From assembly GCA_963840095.1 (NCBI GenBank), contig CAWIXN010000012.1, forward strand, positions 974,594 to 1,038,593: DNA of 64,000 bases. Reading direction: 5' to 3'. Position 1 is the first letter of the stretch. The number at the start of each line of letters is the position of its first letter. The stretch is from DATBGO01 sp963840095. Its GTDB lineage: Bacteria; Actinomycetota; Actinomycetes; Streptosporangiales; Streptosporangiaceae. A program made the translations under genes and the position numbers. The notes below the pieces were generated by a model. The model was given only the letters and a program-made list of their open reading frames with translations, had not been told where the DNA came from and searched no databases. Of the stretch, positions 27,359 to 36,642 are shown in pieces.

Positions 27359-29905
27359 ATGACCGTCCAGACTCCGGGCAACGCTGGCGGCGCGCTGGCC
27401 AGGCCAGCCGACGGCGTCAGCGTGACCATCGACGGGTTCGAGATCACCGTGCCCAAGGGCACGCTGGTGATCAGGGCCGCCGAGTTGCTTGGGATCCAGG
27501 TACCGCGGTTCTGCGACCATCCGCTGCTCGCGCCGATCGGCGCCTGCAGGCAGTGCCTGGTCCAGATCGAGGGCCAGCCCAAGCCGCCGGCGTCCTGCAC
27601 CACCACCTGCACCGACGGGATGGTGGTCCGCACCCAGCTGACCTCCAAGGTCGCCGAGAAGGCGCAGCGCGGCGTGATGGAGATGCTGCTGGTCAACCAT
27701 CCGCTGGACTGCCCGATGTGCGACAAGGGCGGCGAGTGCCCGCTGCAGAACCAGGCGATGTCCACCGGACAGGGGGAGACCAGGTTCACCGGCCACAAGC
27801 GGACCTTCGCCAAGCCCATTCCGCTGTCCGCGCAGGTGCTGCTGGATCGGGAACGCTGCGTGCAGTGCGCCAGGTGCACCAGGTTCGCCGACCAGATCGC
27901 CGGCGACCAGCTGATCGAGCTGTTCGAGCGCGGCCCGCAGGAGCAGATCGCGGTGGCGCCGGGCGTTCCGTTCGATTCCTATTTCTCCGGCAACACCATC
28001 CAGATCTGCCCGGTGGGCGCGCTGACCGGCACCTCCTACCGGTTCCGGGCCCGTCCATACGACCTGGTCTCGACGCCGAGCGTGTGCGAGCACTGCGCAT
28101 CGGGCTGCAGGCAGCGGACCGACCACCGGCGCGGGGCGGTGACCAGGCGGCTGGCCGGCAACGCGCCGCAGGTCAACGAGGAGTGGAACTGCGACAAGGG
28201 CCGGTGGGCGTTTACCTACGCCACCCAGCCGGACCGGCTGGTCACGCCCCTGGTGCGGGACGAGGCCGGGGTGCTGGTGCCCGCCTCCTGGCCGGAGGCC
28301 GTGGCAGCGGCGGCGGCCGGGCTGGCGGCGGCGCGGGGCAGCGCCGCCGTGCTGACCGGCGGCCGGCTCACCCTGGAAGATGCCTACGCGTACGCCAAGT
28401 TCGCCAGGCTGGCCCTGTCCAGTAACGACATCGACATGCGGGCCAGGCCGCATTCGGCCGAGGAGACGCAGTTCCTGGCCGACAGCGTGGCCGGGCGGTA
28501 CGGCGTCAGCTACGCCAGCCTGCAGCGGGCGCCAGCGGTGCTGCTGGCCGGGTTCGAGCCGCAGGATGAGTCGCCGATCGTGTTCCTGCGGCTGCGCAAG
28601 GCGGCCCGGGCCCGGCGGCTTGCGGTGTATTCGCTGGCCGCGCTGGCCAGCCCCGGGCTGGACCGGCTGTCCGGCGTGCTGCTGCCAGTCGTGCCGGGCG
28701 GTGAGGGGGCCGCTCTCGACAGCCTCGCCGACGGCATCGACCTCGATGACGCGGGGCGGGCGGCGGCCCGTGCGCTGAGCCAGCCGGGCGCGATCATCCT
28801 GGCAGGCGAGCGGCTGGCCGAGGTGCCGGGCGCGCTGGAGGCGGTGGCCAGGCTGGCCACCCAGACCGGGGCCGGGCTGGCCTGGATCCCGCGCCGGGCT
28901 GGGGAGCGCGGCGCGATCGAGGCGGGCGCCATGCCCACCCTGCTGCCCGGCGGGCGCCCGGTCACCGACGCGGCCGGGCGGGCCGAAGTGGCCAGGGCCT
29001 GGGGGGTGGCGGCGCTGCCCGCCGACCCGGGCCGGGACACCACGCAGATCCTGGCCGCGGCCGGGGCGGGCGAACTTGGCGCCCTGCTGGTGGCCGGGGT
29101 CGACCCGGAGGACCTGCCCGACCCGCAGGACGCGCTGCGCTGCCTGGAGGCGGCGCCCTTCATTGTCAGCCTGGAGCTGCGGGTCAGTGCCGTGACCGAC
29201 CGTGCGGACGTCGTCTTCCCGGTGGCCGCCGTGGCGGAGAAGCCGGGCACGTTCGTGAACTGGGAGGGCAGGCCCGGTTCCTTCGGCGCCGCGCTGCAGG
29301 TCCCGGCGGCCCAGTCCGATCTGCAGGTACTCAACGTGATCGCTGACGCGATGGACGTGCACCTGGGCCTGCCCGACGCGGCGGCCGCGGTCCGTGAGCT
29401 CAGCGTGCTGGCCGGGCTCGTCCCGGCCACGGCCGGGACGGCCGCCGGGGCGGGCCGCTCCGGTGCCACCGCCGACGGGCCGGGAGCGGCCGTCGCCGGC
29501 GAGTCCGGTGCCGCAGCGGTCCAGGGCGGCGCGGCACACGCTCGGGTCCCATCGGGCCAGATCGATCATCTCGGGCGGCCGCATCCGGGCCCCGGCCAGG
29601 CGCTGCTGGCGACCTGGCATAATCTTCTGGACGCCGGCCGGATGCAGGACGGCGAGCCGAACCTGGCGGCTACGGCGCGCGCCAGCGTCGCGAAGATGTC
29701 CGCGGCGACCGCGGCCGAAGCCGGAGCCGCCGAAGGCGATAAGGTCACGGTGGCCACTGACCGCGGCGAGATCACAGTCCCGCTGCTTATCGCCGACATG
29801 CCGGACCGGGTGGTCTGGCTGCCGGCCAACTCGGCAGGGTGCGCGGTCCGCGCCGGGCTCGGCGCGGGTCACGGCACCCTAGTGACGGTGAGGAGCGCGG
29901 AATGA
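27359..29905 (+). CDS. nuoG: NADH-quinone oxidoreductase subunit G
   Basis: The 848-residue iron-sulfur protein begins with a ferredoxin domain binding N1b ('PRFCDHPLLAPIGACRQCLVQ' and following Cys), then the N5 His/Cys region ('HPLDCPMCDKGGECPLQ'), N4 ('ERCVQCARCTRFADQ', 'ICPVGAL') and 'CEHCASGC' with a later Cys in 'EWNCDKGRW', the ligands of the extra cluster N7. A molybdopterin-oxidoreductase-like but cofactor-free domain follows. The C-terminus has a Gly/Ala-rich spacer (~700-735) before a final barrel domain. ATG 27359, eight bases after the nuoF stop, is the first credible start. Confidence 0.96.
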   Translation: MTVQTPGNAGGALARPADGVSVTIDGFEITVPKGTLVIRAAELLGIQVPRFCDHPLLAPIGACRQCLVQIEGQPKPPASCTTTCTDGMVVRTQLTSKVAEKAQRGVMEMLLVNHPLDCPMCDKGGECPLQNQAMSTGQGETRFTGHKRTFAKPIPLSAQVLLDRERCVQCARCTRFADQIAGDQLIELFERGPQEQIAVAPGVPFDSYFSGNTIQICPVGALTGTSYRFRARPYDLVSTPSVCEHCASGCRQRTDHRRGAVTRRLAGNAPQVNEEWNCDKGRWAFTYATQPDRLVTPLVRDEAGVLVPASWPEAVAAAAAGLAAARGSAAVLTGGRLTLEDAYAYAKFARLALSSNDIDMRARPHSAEETQFLADSVAGRYGVSYASLQRAPAVLLAGFEPQDESPIVFLRLRKAARARRLAVYSLAALASPGLDRLSGVLLPVVPGGEGAALDSLADGIDLDDAGRAAARALSQPGAIILAGERLAEVPGALEAVARLATQTGAGLAWIPRRAGERGAIEAGAMPTLLPGGRPVTDAAGRAEVARAWGVAALPADPGRDTTQILAAAGAGELGALLVAGVDPEDLPDPQDALRCLEAAPFIVSLELRVSAVTDRADVVFPVAAVAEKPGTFVNWEGRPGSFGAALQVPAAQSDLQVLNVIADAMDVHLGLPDAAAAVRELSVLAGLVPATAGTAAGAGRSGATADGPGAAVAGESGAAAVQGGAAHARVPSGQIDHLGRPHPGPGQALLATWHNLLDAGRMQDGEPNLAATARASVAKMSAATAAEAGAAEGDKVTVATDRGEITVPLLIADMPDRVVWLPANSAGCAVRAGLGAGHGTLVTVRSAE

Positions 29906-31311
29906 CTGCCCTGGCAGTCGCGGCGCAGGCGCGAAGCGTCGGCCCTACCTACCCCACGCTGGCCAGCTTCGGCGACCAACCCTGGTGGATGATCCTGCTC
30001 AAGGTCGTGGTGATCTTCGTATTCCTGATGCTGGTGACGCTGTTCATGATCTGGGCCGAGCGCCGGGTGATCGGCCGGATGCAGCAGCGTCCCGGGCCGA
30101 ACCGGGCCGGGAAGTACGGGCTGCTGCAGTCGCTGATGGACGGCCTGAAGCTGCCGCTCAAGGAAGACATCGTGCCGCGTGGCGTGGACAAGGTGCTGTT
30201 CGTGATCGCGCCGGCGATCGCGCTGATCCCCGCTTTCATCAGCTTCGCGATCATCCCGGTCGGCCCGATCGTCTCGATCTTCCACCACAAGACCCCGCTG
30301 CAGCTGACCGACCTTCCGGTGGCCGTGCTGCTGGTGCTCGCGATGAGCTCCATGGCGGTGTACGGGATCGTGCTGGCCGGCTGGGCGTCGGCGTCGCCTT
30401 ACTCGCTGCTCGGCGGCCTGCGCTCGTCGGCCCAGGTGATCAGCTACGAGATCGCGATGGGGCTGTCGTTCGTCCCCGTCTTCCTCTACGCGGGCTCGCT
30501 GTCCACCTCGCAGATCGTGGCCGCCCAGGCCAACGGCGGCGAGTTCCACGTCGCTGGCGCGATCTTGCACTACCCGTCCTGGTTCGCGATCCTGCTGCTG
30601 CCGTCGTTCGTGATCTACCTCATCACGATGGTGGGCGAGACCAACCGGCTGCCCTTCGACCTGCCTGAGGGCGAGGGCGAGCTGGTGGCCGGCTTCCACA
30701 CCGAGTACTCCTCGCTCAAGTTCGCCCTGTTCTACCTGGCCGAGTACATCAACATGATCACGGTGTCCGCGCTGGCGACCACGCTGTTCCTGGGCGGCTG
30801 GCGGGCGCCGTGGCCGATCTCGGTCTGGCCGGACGCCAACACCGGATGGTGGCCGATCCTGTGGTTCGTCGGCAAGATCGCGATCCTGCTGTTCTGCTTC
30901 ATCTGGCTGCGCGGCACGCTGCCCAGGATCCGTTACGACCAGCTGATGGCGCTGGGCTGGAAGGTCCTGATCCCCACCGCGCTGGTGTGGACGCTGATGA
31001 TCGCCACCGTCCGGGTCTGGCGGCGGCTGGGCGGCAGCCCCGCCGTCTACCTCGCCGCCGGCACCATCGTGGTGGTGCTGATGGTGCTGGTCTGGGGCTG
31101 GGACACAGCCAGCGCCCGCGCGGAGGCCGGCAGCGAGGCGGCTGACGCCGCCGAGACGGCCGCCGAGACCGCGGCCGGCGCGGCCGCTGCCCCATTCCCG
31201 GTCCCGCCGATGGACCTGCCGCACTATCACGGCGTCGGGATCGGCGTCCGGGGCGGCCCGCTGCTGGCGGAACCGGCCGAGACCACAGCTAAGGAGGTCA
31301 CCGGTGCTTGA
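29902..31311 (+). CDS. nuoH: NADH-quinone oxidoreductase subunit H
   Basis: NuoH is the eight-helix membrane subunit that lines the quinone tunnel. Diagnostic loops are 'WAERRVIGRMQQRPGPNRAG' and 'GETNRLPFDLPEGEGELVAGFHTEYSS', the acidic quinone-site loop. The protein has 469 residues, with a C-terminal extension of ~60 hydrophilic, Ala/Glu-rich residues past the last helix. ATG overlaps the nuoG stop by four bases. The 3' end overlaps nuoI by eight bases. Confidence 0.96.
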   Translation: MTALAVAAQARSVGPTYPTLASFGDQPWWMILLKVVVIFVFLMLVTLFMIWAERRVIGRMQQRPGPNRAGKYGLLQSLMDGLKLPLKEDIVPRGVDKVLFVIAPAIALIPAFISFAIIPVGPIVSIFHHKTPLQLTDLPVAVLLVLAMSSMAVYGIVLAGWASASPYSLLGGLRSSAQVISYEIAMGLSFVPVFLYAGSLSTSQIVAAQANGGEFHVAGAILHYPSWFAILLLPSFVIYLITMVGETNRLPFDLPEGEGELVAGFHTEYSSLKFALFYLAEYINMITVSALATTLFLGGWRAPWPISVWPDANTGWWPILWFVGKIAILLFCFIWLRGTLPRIRYDQLMALGWKVLIPTALVWTLMIATVRVWRRLGGSPAVYLAAGTIVVVLMVLVWGWDTASARAEAGSEAADAAETAAETAAGAAAAPFPVPPMDLPHYHGVGIGVRGGPLLAEPAETTAKEVTGA

Positions 31312-31879
31312 CTTCCTCAACCCGATCAAGGGCTTTGGCGTCACCTTCCGGCAGATGTTCCGCAAGGTCGACACCGTGGAGTACCCGGAGGTGAAGGAGC
31401 CGACCGCGCCCCGGTTCCACGGCCGTCACCAGCTGAACCGGTGGCCGGACGGGCTGGAGAAGTGCATCGGCTGCGAGCTGTGCGCGTGGGCCTGCCCGGC
31501 CGATGCGATCTACGTCGAGGGCGGCGACAACACCGAGGAGGAGCGGTACTCTCCCGGCGAGCGCTACGGCCGCGTCTACCAGATCAACTACCTGCGCTGC
31601 ATCCTGTGCGGGCTGTGCGTAGAGGCCTGCCCGACCCGCGCGCTCACCATGACCAACGAATACGAGCTGGCCGACGACAGCCGGGAAGCCCTGATCTGGA
31701 CCAAGGAGCAGCTGGTCGCCCCGCTGCAGCCGGGCATGGAGGCCCCGCCGCATCCGATGCGGCTGGGCGACACCGAGGAGGACTACTACCGGCTCGGCTC
31801 GGCCGGGTCGGGACCCGGCCCGGGCAAGCCAGGCGATGACGGCGAGCATGATGAGGCACGGGGCGGTGCGGCGCGATGA
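31304..31879 (+). CDS. nuoI: NADH-quinone oxidoreductase subunit I (8Fe ferredoxin)
   Basis: The 191-residue protein has two [4Fe-4S] motifs, 'CIGCELCAWACPADAIYV' and 'CILCGLCVEACPTRALTM', that carry clusters N6a and N6b between NuoG and NuoB. The GTG start lies inside nuoH but has an excellent RBS (AAGGAGGTCACCG). The C-terminus adds a Gly/Pro-rich tail. It overlaps nuoJ by four bases. Confidence 0.96.
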   Translation: MLDFLNPIKGFGVTFRQMFRKVDTVEYPEVKEPTAPRFHGRHQLNRWPDGLEKCIGCELCAWACPADAIYVEGGDNTEEERYSPGERYGRVYQINYLRCILCGLCVEACPTRALTMTNEYELADDSREALIWTKEQLVAPLQPGMEAPPHPMRLGDTEEDYYRLGSAGSGPGPGKPGDDGEHDEARGGAAR

Positions 31880-32679
31880 CCCACCCCATGGTGCTGGCCG
31901 CCGGGGCCTCGTACACCTTCCAGAACTTCACGTTCTGGCTGCTCGCGATCATCGCGGTGACAGCGGGGCTCGGCATGGTCCTGGCCAGGCGCGCCGTGCA
32001 CTGCGCGGTACTGCTCGCGGTGGTCATGCTCTCCCTGGCAGTGCTCTACGCGCTGGCCGGCGCGCCGTTCCTGGCCTTCGTACAGGTGATCGTGTACACC
32101 GGCGCCGTGCTGATGCTGTTCCTCTTCGTGCTGATGATGGTCGGCGTGGCCGCCTCGGACTCGATCGTGGAGACGATCAGGGGCCAGCGGCTGGCCGCCG
32201 GCCTGGCCGGGATCGGCATGCTCGTGCTGCTGGCCCTCACGGTCGGCAACGCGGTTATCGGCCCGGCCGCCCCGACCGGCGCGGCGTTCGGGAACTCCAA
32301 CGTGCAGGGGGTGGCGACCCTCATCTTCACCAGGTACGTGTTCCCGTTCGAAGTGACCAGCGCGCTGCTGATCACCGCGGCGGTGGGGGCGATGGTCCTC
32401 GCGCACCGGGAGCGCACCAGCCCGAAGCCGACGCAGCGCGAGCTGGCCAGGCGGCGGGTGGCCAGCGGCCGTCCCGCGCCGCTGCCCGGCCCGGGCACGT
32501 TCGCCAGACATAACGCGGTCGACATGCCGGCCCTGCTGCCCGACGGCTCGCCCGCGCAGCAGTCGGTCAGCCCGGTGATCAGTCCGAGGGCCGAGCCTGG
32601 CCAGCTTGAGCTGGGCGGTGGCGGCCCGTCCGGTTCCGGGGCCGAGCCAGCCGACCAGCGCGAGGAGGCCCGATGGTAA
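31876..32679 (+). CDS. nuoJ: NADH-quinone oxidoreductase subunit J
   Basis: The 267-residue membrane subunit has five predicted helices in its first ~175 residues; 'FLAFVQVIVYTGAVLMLFLFVLMMVG' contains the conserved helix-3 pi-bulge region coupled to quinone chemistry. The remaining ~90 residues form a hydrophilic tail rich in Pro, Gly and Ser, a feature of actinobacterial NuoJ. It overlaps nuoK by seven bases. Confidence 0.94.
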   Translation: MTHPMVLAAGASYTFQNFTFWLLAIIAVTAGLGMVLARRAVHCAVLLAVVMLSLAVLYALAGAPFLAFVQVIVYTGAVLMLFLFVLMMVGVAASDSIVETIRGQRLAAGLAGIGMLVLLALTVGNAVIGPAAPTGAAFGNSNVQGVATLIFTRYVFPFEVTSALLITAAVGAMVLAHRERTSPKPTQRELARRRVASGRPAPLPGPGTFARHNAVDMPALLPDGSPAQQSVSPVISPRAEPGQLELGGGGPSGSGAEPADQREEARW

Positions 32680-32975
32680 CCCCGTCGCATTACATCGCCC
32701 TAGCGGTGATCTTGTTCGTGATCGGCAGCGTCGGCGTTCTGGTGCGCAGGAACGCCATCGTGGTGTTCATGTGCGTCGAGCTGATGCTGAACGCGGTCAA
32801 CCTGGCGTTCGTCGGCTTCGCCAAGCTGCACGGCAACCTCGACGGGCAGGTCATCGCGTTCTTCGTGATGGTGGTCGCGGCCTCCGAGGTGGTCGTCGGC
32901 CTGGCCATCCTGACCGCCATCTTCCGCGCCCGCAGGTCTGCGTCGGTGGACGAGGCGAGCCTGCTGAAATATTGA
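32673..32975 (+). CDS. nuoK: NADH-quinone oxidoreductase subunit K
   Basis: This 100-residue subunit has three helices with the conserved Glu residues of the proton channel in 'CVELMLNAVNLAFVGF' and 'ASEVVVGLAILTAIFR'. The length is normal for NuoK. RBS GAGGAGG lies within the end of nuoJ. The only sizeable internal gap of the operon (92 bp) follows it. Confidence 0.95.
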   Translation: MVTPSHYIALAVILFVIGSVGVLVRRNAIVVFMCVELMLNAVNLAFVGFAKLHGNLDGQVIAFFVMVVAASEVVVGLAILTAIFRARRSASVDEASLLKY

Positions 32976-33001
32976 CCCGGTGGCCCCGGGGCACACCGTG
33001 T

Positions 33002-33023
33002 CCGGGGGCTTCGCTTTCCCCGG
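33002..33023 (+). terminator. Hairpin in the nuoK-nuoL gap (possible attenuator)
   Basis: CCGGGG (33002-33007) and CCCCGG (33018-33023) form a 6-bp GC stem around a 10-base loop, GCTTCGCTTT. It lies in the only real gap of the nuo operon. It could weaken read-through or protect the upstream mRNA end. There is no following T-run, so a full terminator is unlikely. Confidence 0.3.
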
Positions 33024-33067
33024 AGGGCACCCTGGTTCCCCCGGCCAGTACTGCAGAGAGGTAGCCC

Positions 33068-35014
33068 GTGACAGGCTCAGTTGCGGTCGCGTACGCGGCG
33101 CACGCGGCCCCGGCCATGGCCCCGCTTGCCGCGACGGGCGTCCAGCGCGCCGCGTGGCTGCTGCTGGCGTTGCCGGCGGCAGGCGCGGTCGTGCTGCTGC
33201 TTGGCGGCAGGCGCACCGACAAGTTCGGGCACCTGGTAGGCGTCGCGATGCCGGCCGCCGCGTTCTGCTACGGCCTGATCGCCTTTTTCACGATGCTGTC
33301 CTACCCGGCCAGCCAGCGCAGCAGGGACCTGTACCTGTTCACCTGGATCCCGGTGGCCGGGTTCCACGTGAACATCGGGATCCTGCTCGACCCGCTGTCC
33401 ATGTGCTTCGTCCTGCTGATCACTGGCGTCGGCACGCTGATCCACATCTTCGCGGTCGGCTACATGGCGTCCGACCCGGGGCGACGCCGGTTCTTCGGCT
33501 ACATGAACCTCTTCGTCACGGCGATGCTGCTGCTCGTGCTGGCCGACAACTACCTCGGCCTGTACGCAGGGTGGGAAGGCGTCGGCCTCGCCTCCTACCT
33601 GCTGATCGGGTTCTGGCAGTACAAGCCGGCTGCGGCGACCGCGGCGAAGAAGGCATTCATCGCCAACCGGGTCGGCGACGCCGGTCTGTCACTGGCGATC
33701 ATGCTGATGTTCGCGACCTTCGGAAGCGTGACCTTCGTCGGCGTCTTCTCGAAGGCCGGCGCGGCGAGCCACGCCGTGGTGACCGCGCTCGGGCTGCTGC
33801 TGCTGCTCGGCGCCTGCGGCAAGTCGGCCCAGCTGCCGCTGCAGTCCTGGCTGCTGGACGCCATGGAAGGCCCCACTCCGGTGTCAGCGCTGATCCACGC
33901 GGCCACGATGGTGACCGCCGGGGTCTACCTGATCGTCCGGTCCAACCCGATCTTCAACCTGTCTGGTGACGCCCGGCTCGCCGTCACCGTCGTGGGCGCG
34001 GCGACCCTGCTGTTTGGTGCGATCATCGGGTGCGCCAAGGACGACATCAAGAAGGCACTCGCCGGGTCCACGATGAGCCAGATCGGCTATATGACGCTGG
34101 CCGCCGGTCTCGGGCCTGCCGGATACGCGTTCGCGATCGCCCACCTCCTCGCGCATGGCTTCTTCAAGGCCGGCCTCTTCCTCGGGGCCGGCTCGGTGAA
34201 GCACGAGATGAACGAAGAGGTGGATATGCGCAGGTTCGGCGCGCTGCGCGCGGTCATGCCGGTCACCTTCGTGACGTTCCTGATCGGCTACCTGGCGATC
34301 ATCGGGGTGCCCCCGTTCTCCGGCTTCTTCACCAAGGATCCGATCATCGAGGCGGCGTTCGCCAAGGGCGGCACCTCAGGAGCGATCCTGGGTACCGCCG
34401 CGCTGCTCGGCGCGGGCATCACCGCCTTCTACATGACCCGCGTGGTGCTGATGACCTTCACCGGGGACCGCCGCTGGGACGATACCGTGCACCCGCACGA
34501 GGCACCGCCCGTGATGACCTCCCCGATGGTGGTGCTCGCCATCGGATCAGCCGGCGCCGGCGCGTTCCTCATCCTCGATAACCGGCTGGTGAACTTCCTC
34601 GCGCCGGTGGTCGGGACACCGCCGGCGTCCAAGGGACTTTTCACGCCGGTCTCGATCGGGGCGCTCGCCCTGGTAGTGGTGGGCGCTGTGATCGCCTGGA
34701 CAATGTACGGGCGGCGCGAGGTACCCGCCCTCGCCCCGGCCGGCCGGTTCCCGACGGTGGCGGCGCGCAAGGACCTGTACGGCGACGCGATCAACGAGTC
34801 CGTGCTCATGCGCCCGGGCCAGTGGCTGACCAGGCTCTCGGTCTACTTCGACAACCGGGGCGTGGACGGCATCGTGAATACGCTCGCGGCCACCATGGGC
34901 GGCACCTCGGGCCGGATGCGCAGGCTGCAGACCGGGTTCGTCCGCTCCTATGCGCTGTCGATGCTGATCGGCGCGGTCCTGCTGGTTGGCGCGCTGCTGC
35001 TGGTGCGGATCTAA
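33068..35014 (+). CDS. nuoL: NADH-quinone oxidoreductase subunit L
   Basis: The 648-residue antiporter-like subunit has about 16 helices. 'NYLGLYAGWEGVGLASYLLIGFW' holds the helix-5 Glu, 'GKSAQLPLQSWLLDAMEGPTPVSALIHAATMVTAGVYL' the helix 7 Lys and helix 8 His region, and 'HGFFKAGLFLGAGS' the helix 10 Lys area. The long C-terminal amphipathic arm is present ('VYFDNRGVDGIVNTLAATMGG'). GTG start with AGAGAGG upstream. It forms the distal proton pump. Confidence 0.96.
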   Translation: MTGSVAVAYAAHAAPAMAPLAATGVQRAAWLLLALPAAGAVVLLLGGRRTDKFGHLVGVAMPAAAFCYGLIAFFTMLSYPASQRSRDLYLFTWIPVAGFHVNIGILLDPLSMCFVLLITGVGTLIHIFAVGYMASDPGRRRFFGYMNLFVTAMLLLVLADNYLGLYAGWEGVGLASYLLIGFWQYKPAAATAAKKAFIANRVGDAGLSLAIMLMFATFGSVTFVGVFSKAGAASHAVVTALGLLLLLGACGKSAQLPLQSWLLDAMEGPTPVSALIHAATMVTAGVYLIVRSNPIFNLSGDARLAVTVVGAATLLFGAIIGCAKDDIKKALAGSTMSQIGYMTLAAGLGPAGYAFAIAHLLAHGFFKAGLFLGAGSVKHEMNEEVDMRRFGALRAVMPVTFVTFLIGYLAIIGVPPFSGFFTKDPIIEAAFAKGGTSGAILGTAALLGAGITAFYMTRVVLMTFTGDRRWDDTVHPHEAPPVMTSPMVVLAIGSAGAGAFLILDNRLVNFLAPVVGTPPASKGLFTPVSIGALALVVVGAVIAWTMYGRREVPALAPAGRFPTVAARKDLYGDAINESVLMRPGQWLTRLSVYFDNRGVDGIVNTLAATMGGTSGRMRRLQTGFVRSYALSMLIGAVLLVGALLLVRI

Positions 35015-35037
35015 TACCCCGAAAGGCTGCCGAACCC

Positions 35038-36642
35038 ATGAGCACATTCCCCTGGTTGACCGTAGCGGGCGCGGTCCCGCTGGTCGGCGCGGTGGCGGTG
35101 GCCCTGACCCCGGGCCGGTCGGCGCCCGGCGGCGCGGCTGACCGGCGCGCCCGCGACCTGCTGGTCAAGCGGCTGACCCTGGTATTCACGCTGGTCACGC
35201 TCGGGGTCACGATCGCGATGGCGGTCGCATTCAAGCCCAACGGCCCTGACTTCCAGTTCAACCAGACCTACCAGTGGATCCCGCAGTTCGGCGTGCACTA
35301 CGCGGTGGGCGTGGATGGCATCGCGCTCGTCCTCATCCTGATGACCACGGTCTTGATGCCCGTGGTGGTGCTCGCCTCCTGGAACGACGCCGAGGGCGGC
35401 TCGGGCCCGGCGGAGCAGCCGCCGCCGCGGCGCAGCGTCAAGACCTACTTCGCGCTGATGCTCGTGCTCGAGACCATGATGATCGGCGTCTTCGCGGCCA
35501 CCGACGTGTTCTTGTTCTACGTGTTCTTCGAGGCCATGCTCATCCCGATGTACTTCATGATCGGGAGCTACGGGGTCGGCCAGCGGCAGTACGCGGCGGT
35601 CAAGTTCCTGCTCTACAGCCTGCTCGGCGGGCTACTCATGCTGGTCGCGGTGATCGCGCTCTACGTGTACTCGGCGCATGGCGGCCACCCGGGCACGTTC
35701 CTGTTCAGCCGGCTGATCCACACCACGTTCAGCCCGACCGCACAGAAGTGGATGTTCCTCGGCTTCTTCGTCGCGTTCGCGATCAAGGCGCCGCTGTGGC
35801 CGTTCCACACCTGGCTGCCCGATGCCGCCACCGCCGCCCAGCCGGGCGCGGCGGTCCTGCTGGTCGGCGTGCTCGACAAGGTCGGCACGTTCGGCATGAT
35901 CCGCTACTGCCTGGAGCTGTTCCCTTCGGCCTCGCACTACTTCACCCCCCTGGTCATCGCGCTGGCCGTGATCGGAGTCCTGTACGGCGCGATCGTGGCC
36001 ATCGGCCAGGCCGACCTGAAGCGGCTGATCGCCTACACCTCGGTCTCCCACTTCGGGCTGATCACCCTGGGCATCTTCGCGATGACCAGCCAGGGCCAGT
36101 CCGGCGCCACCCTGTACATGGTCAACCACGGCTTCGCCACCGGCGCGCTGTTCCTGATCGCCGGGTTCATGATCGCCCGTCGCCGGTCGCAGCTGATCGC
36201 GGACTATGGTGGCGTGCAGTCGGTCGCCCCCCTGCTGGCCGGCCTGTTCCTGATCGCCGGCCTGGCCGGGCTGGCGCTGCCCGGCCTGTCCACCTTCGTC
36301 AGCGAGTTCCTCGTCCTGGTCGGCACGTTCACCAGGTACGTGGTGCCCGCCGTGCTGGCCACCGTCGGCATCATCCTGGCCGCGATCTACATCCTGTGGA
36401 TGTACCAGCGCACCATGACCGGCCCGGTGCGCGAGGAGGTCAAGGGCATGCCCGACCTGAAGGCGCGCGAACTGTGGGCGGTCGGCCCGCTGATCGTCCT
36501 GATCGTGGCGCTCGGCGTGTATCCCAAGCCGGTGCTCGACATCATCAACCCGGCGGTCCACCAGACCATGGTGCAAGTGCACTCCACCGACCCGGTCCCG
36601 CCGCATCCGGCTAACGCGCTCTACCCGAGGAGCAACCCGTGA
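35038..36642 (+). CDS. nuoM: NADH-quinone oxidoreductase subunit M
   Basis: The 534-residue antiporter-like subunit shows 'FYVFFEAMLIPMYFMIG' (conserved Glu) and 'KAPLWPFHTWLPDAATAAQPGAAVLLVGVLDKVGTFGMIR' (Lys and His region), both typical of NuoM. ATG 35038 follows a GAAAGG site and stands 23 bp after nuoL. Length and hydropathy are normal. It overlaps nuoN by four bases. Confidence 0.96.
   Translation: MSTFPWLTVAGAVPLVGAVAVALTPGRSAPGGAADRRARDLLVKRLTLVFTLVTLGVTIAMAVAFKPNGPDFQFNQTYQWIPQFGVHYAVGVDGIALVLILMTTVLMPVVVLASWNDAEGGSGPAEQPPPRRSVKTYFALMLVLETMMIGVFAATDVFLFYVFFEAMLIPMYFMIGSYGVGQRQYAAVKFLLYSLLGGLLMLVAVIALYVYSAHGGHPGTFLFSRLIHTTFSPTAQKWMFLGFFVAFAIKAPLWPFHTWLPDAATAAQPGAAVLLVGVLDKVGTFGMIRYCLELFPSASHYFTPLVIALAVIGVLYGAIVAIGQADLKRLIAYTSVSHFGLITLGIFAMTSQGQSGATLYMVNHGFATGALFLIAGFMIARRRSQLIADYGGVQSVAPLLAGLFLIAGLAGLALPGLSTFVSEFLVLVGTFTRYVVPAVLATVGIILAAIYILWMYQRTMTGPVREEVKGMPDLKARELWAVGPLIVLIVALGVYPKPVLDIINPAVHQTMVQVHSTDPVPPHPANALYPRSNP

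Noticed and set aside
25765..27879. 704-codon minus-strand open frame opposite nuoE-nuoG
   Set aside because: Shadow of three verified nuo genes; low-complexity translation.
27263..29872. 869-codon minus-strand open frame opposite nuoG
   Set aside because: Complementary-strand shadow of a high-GC gene; nuoG has all expected cluster ligands on the + strand.
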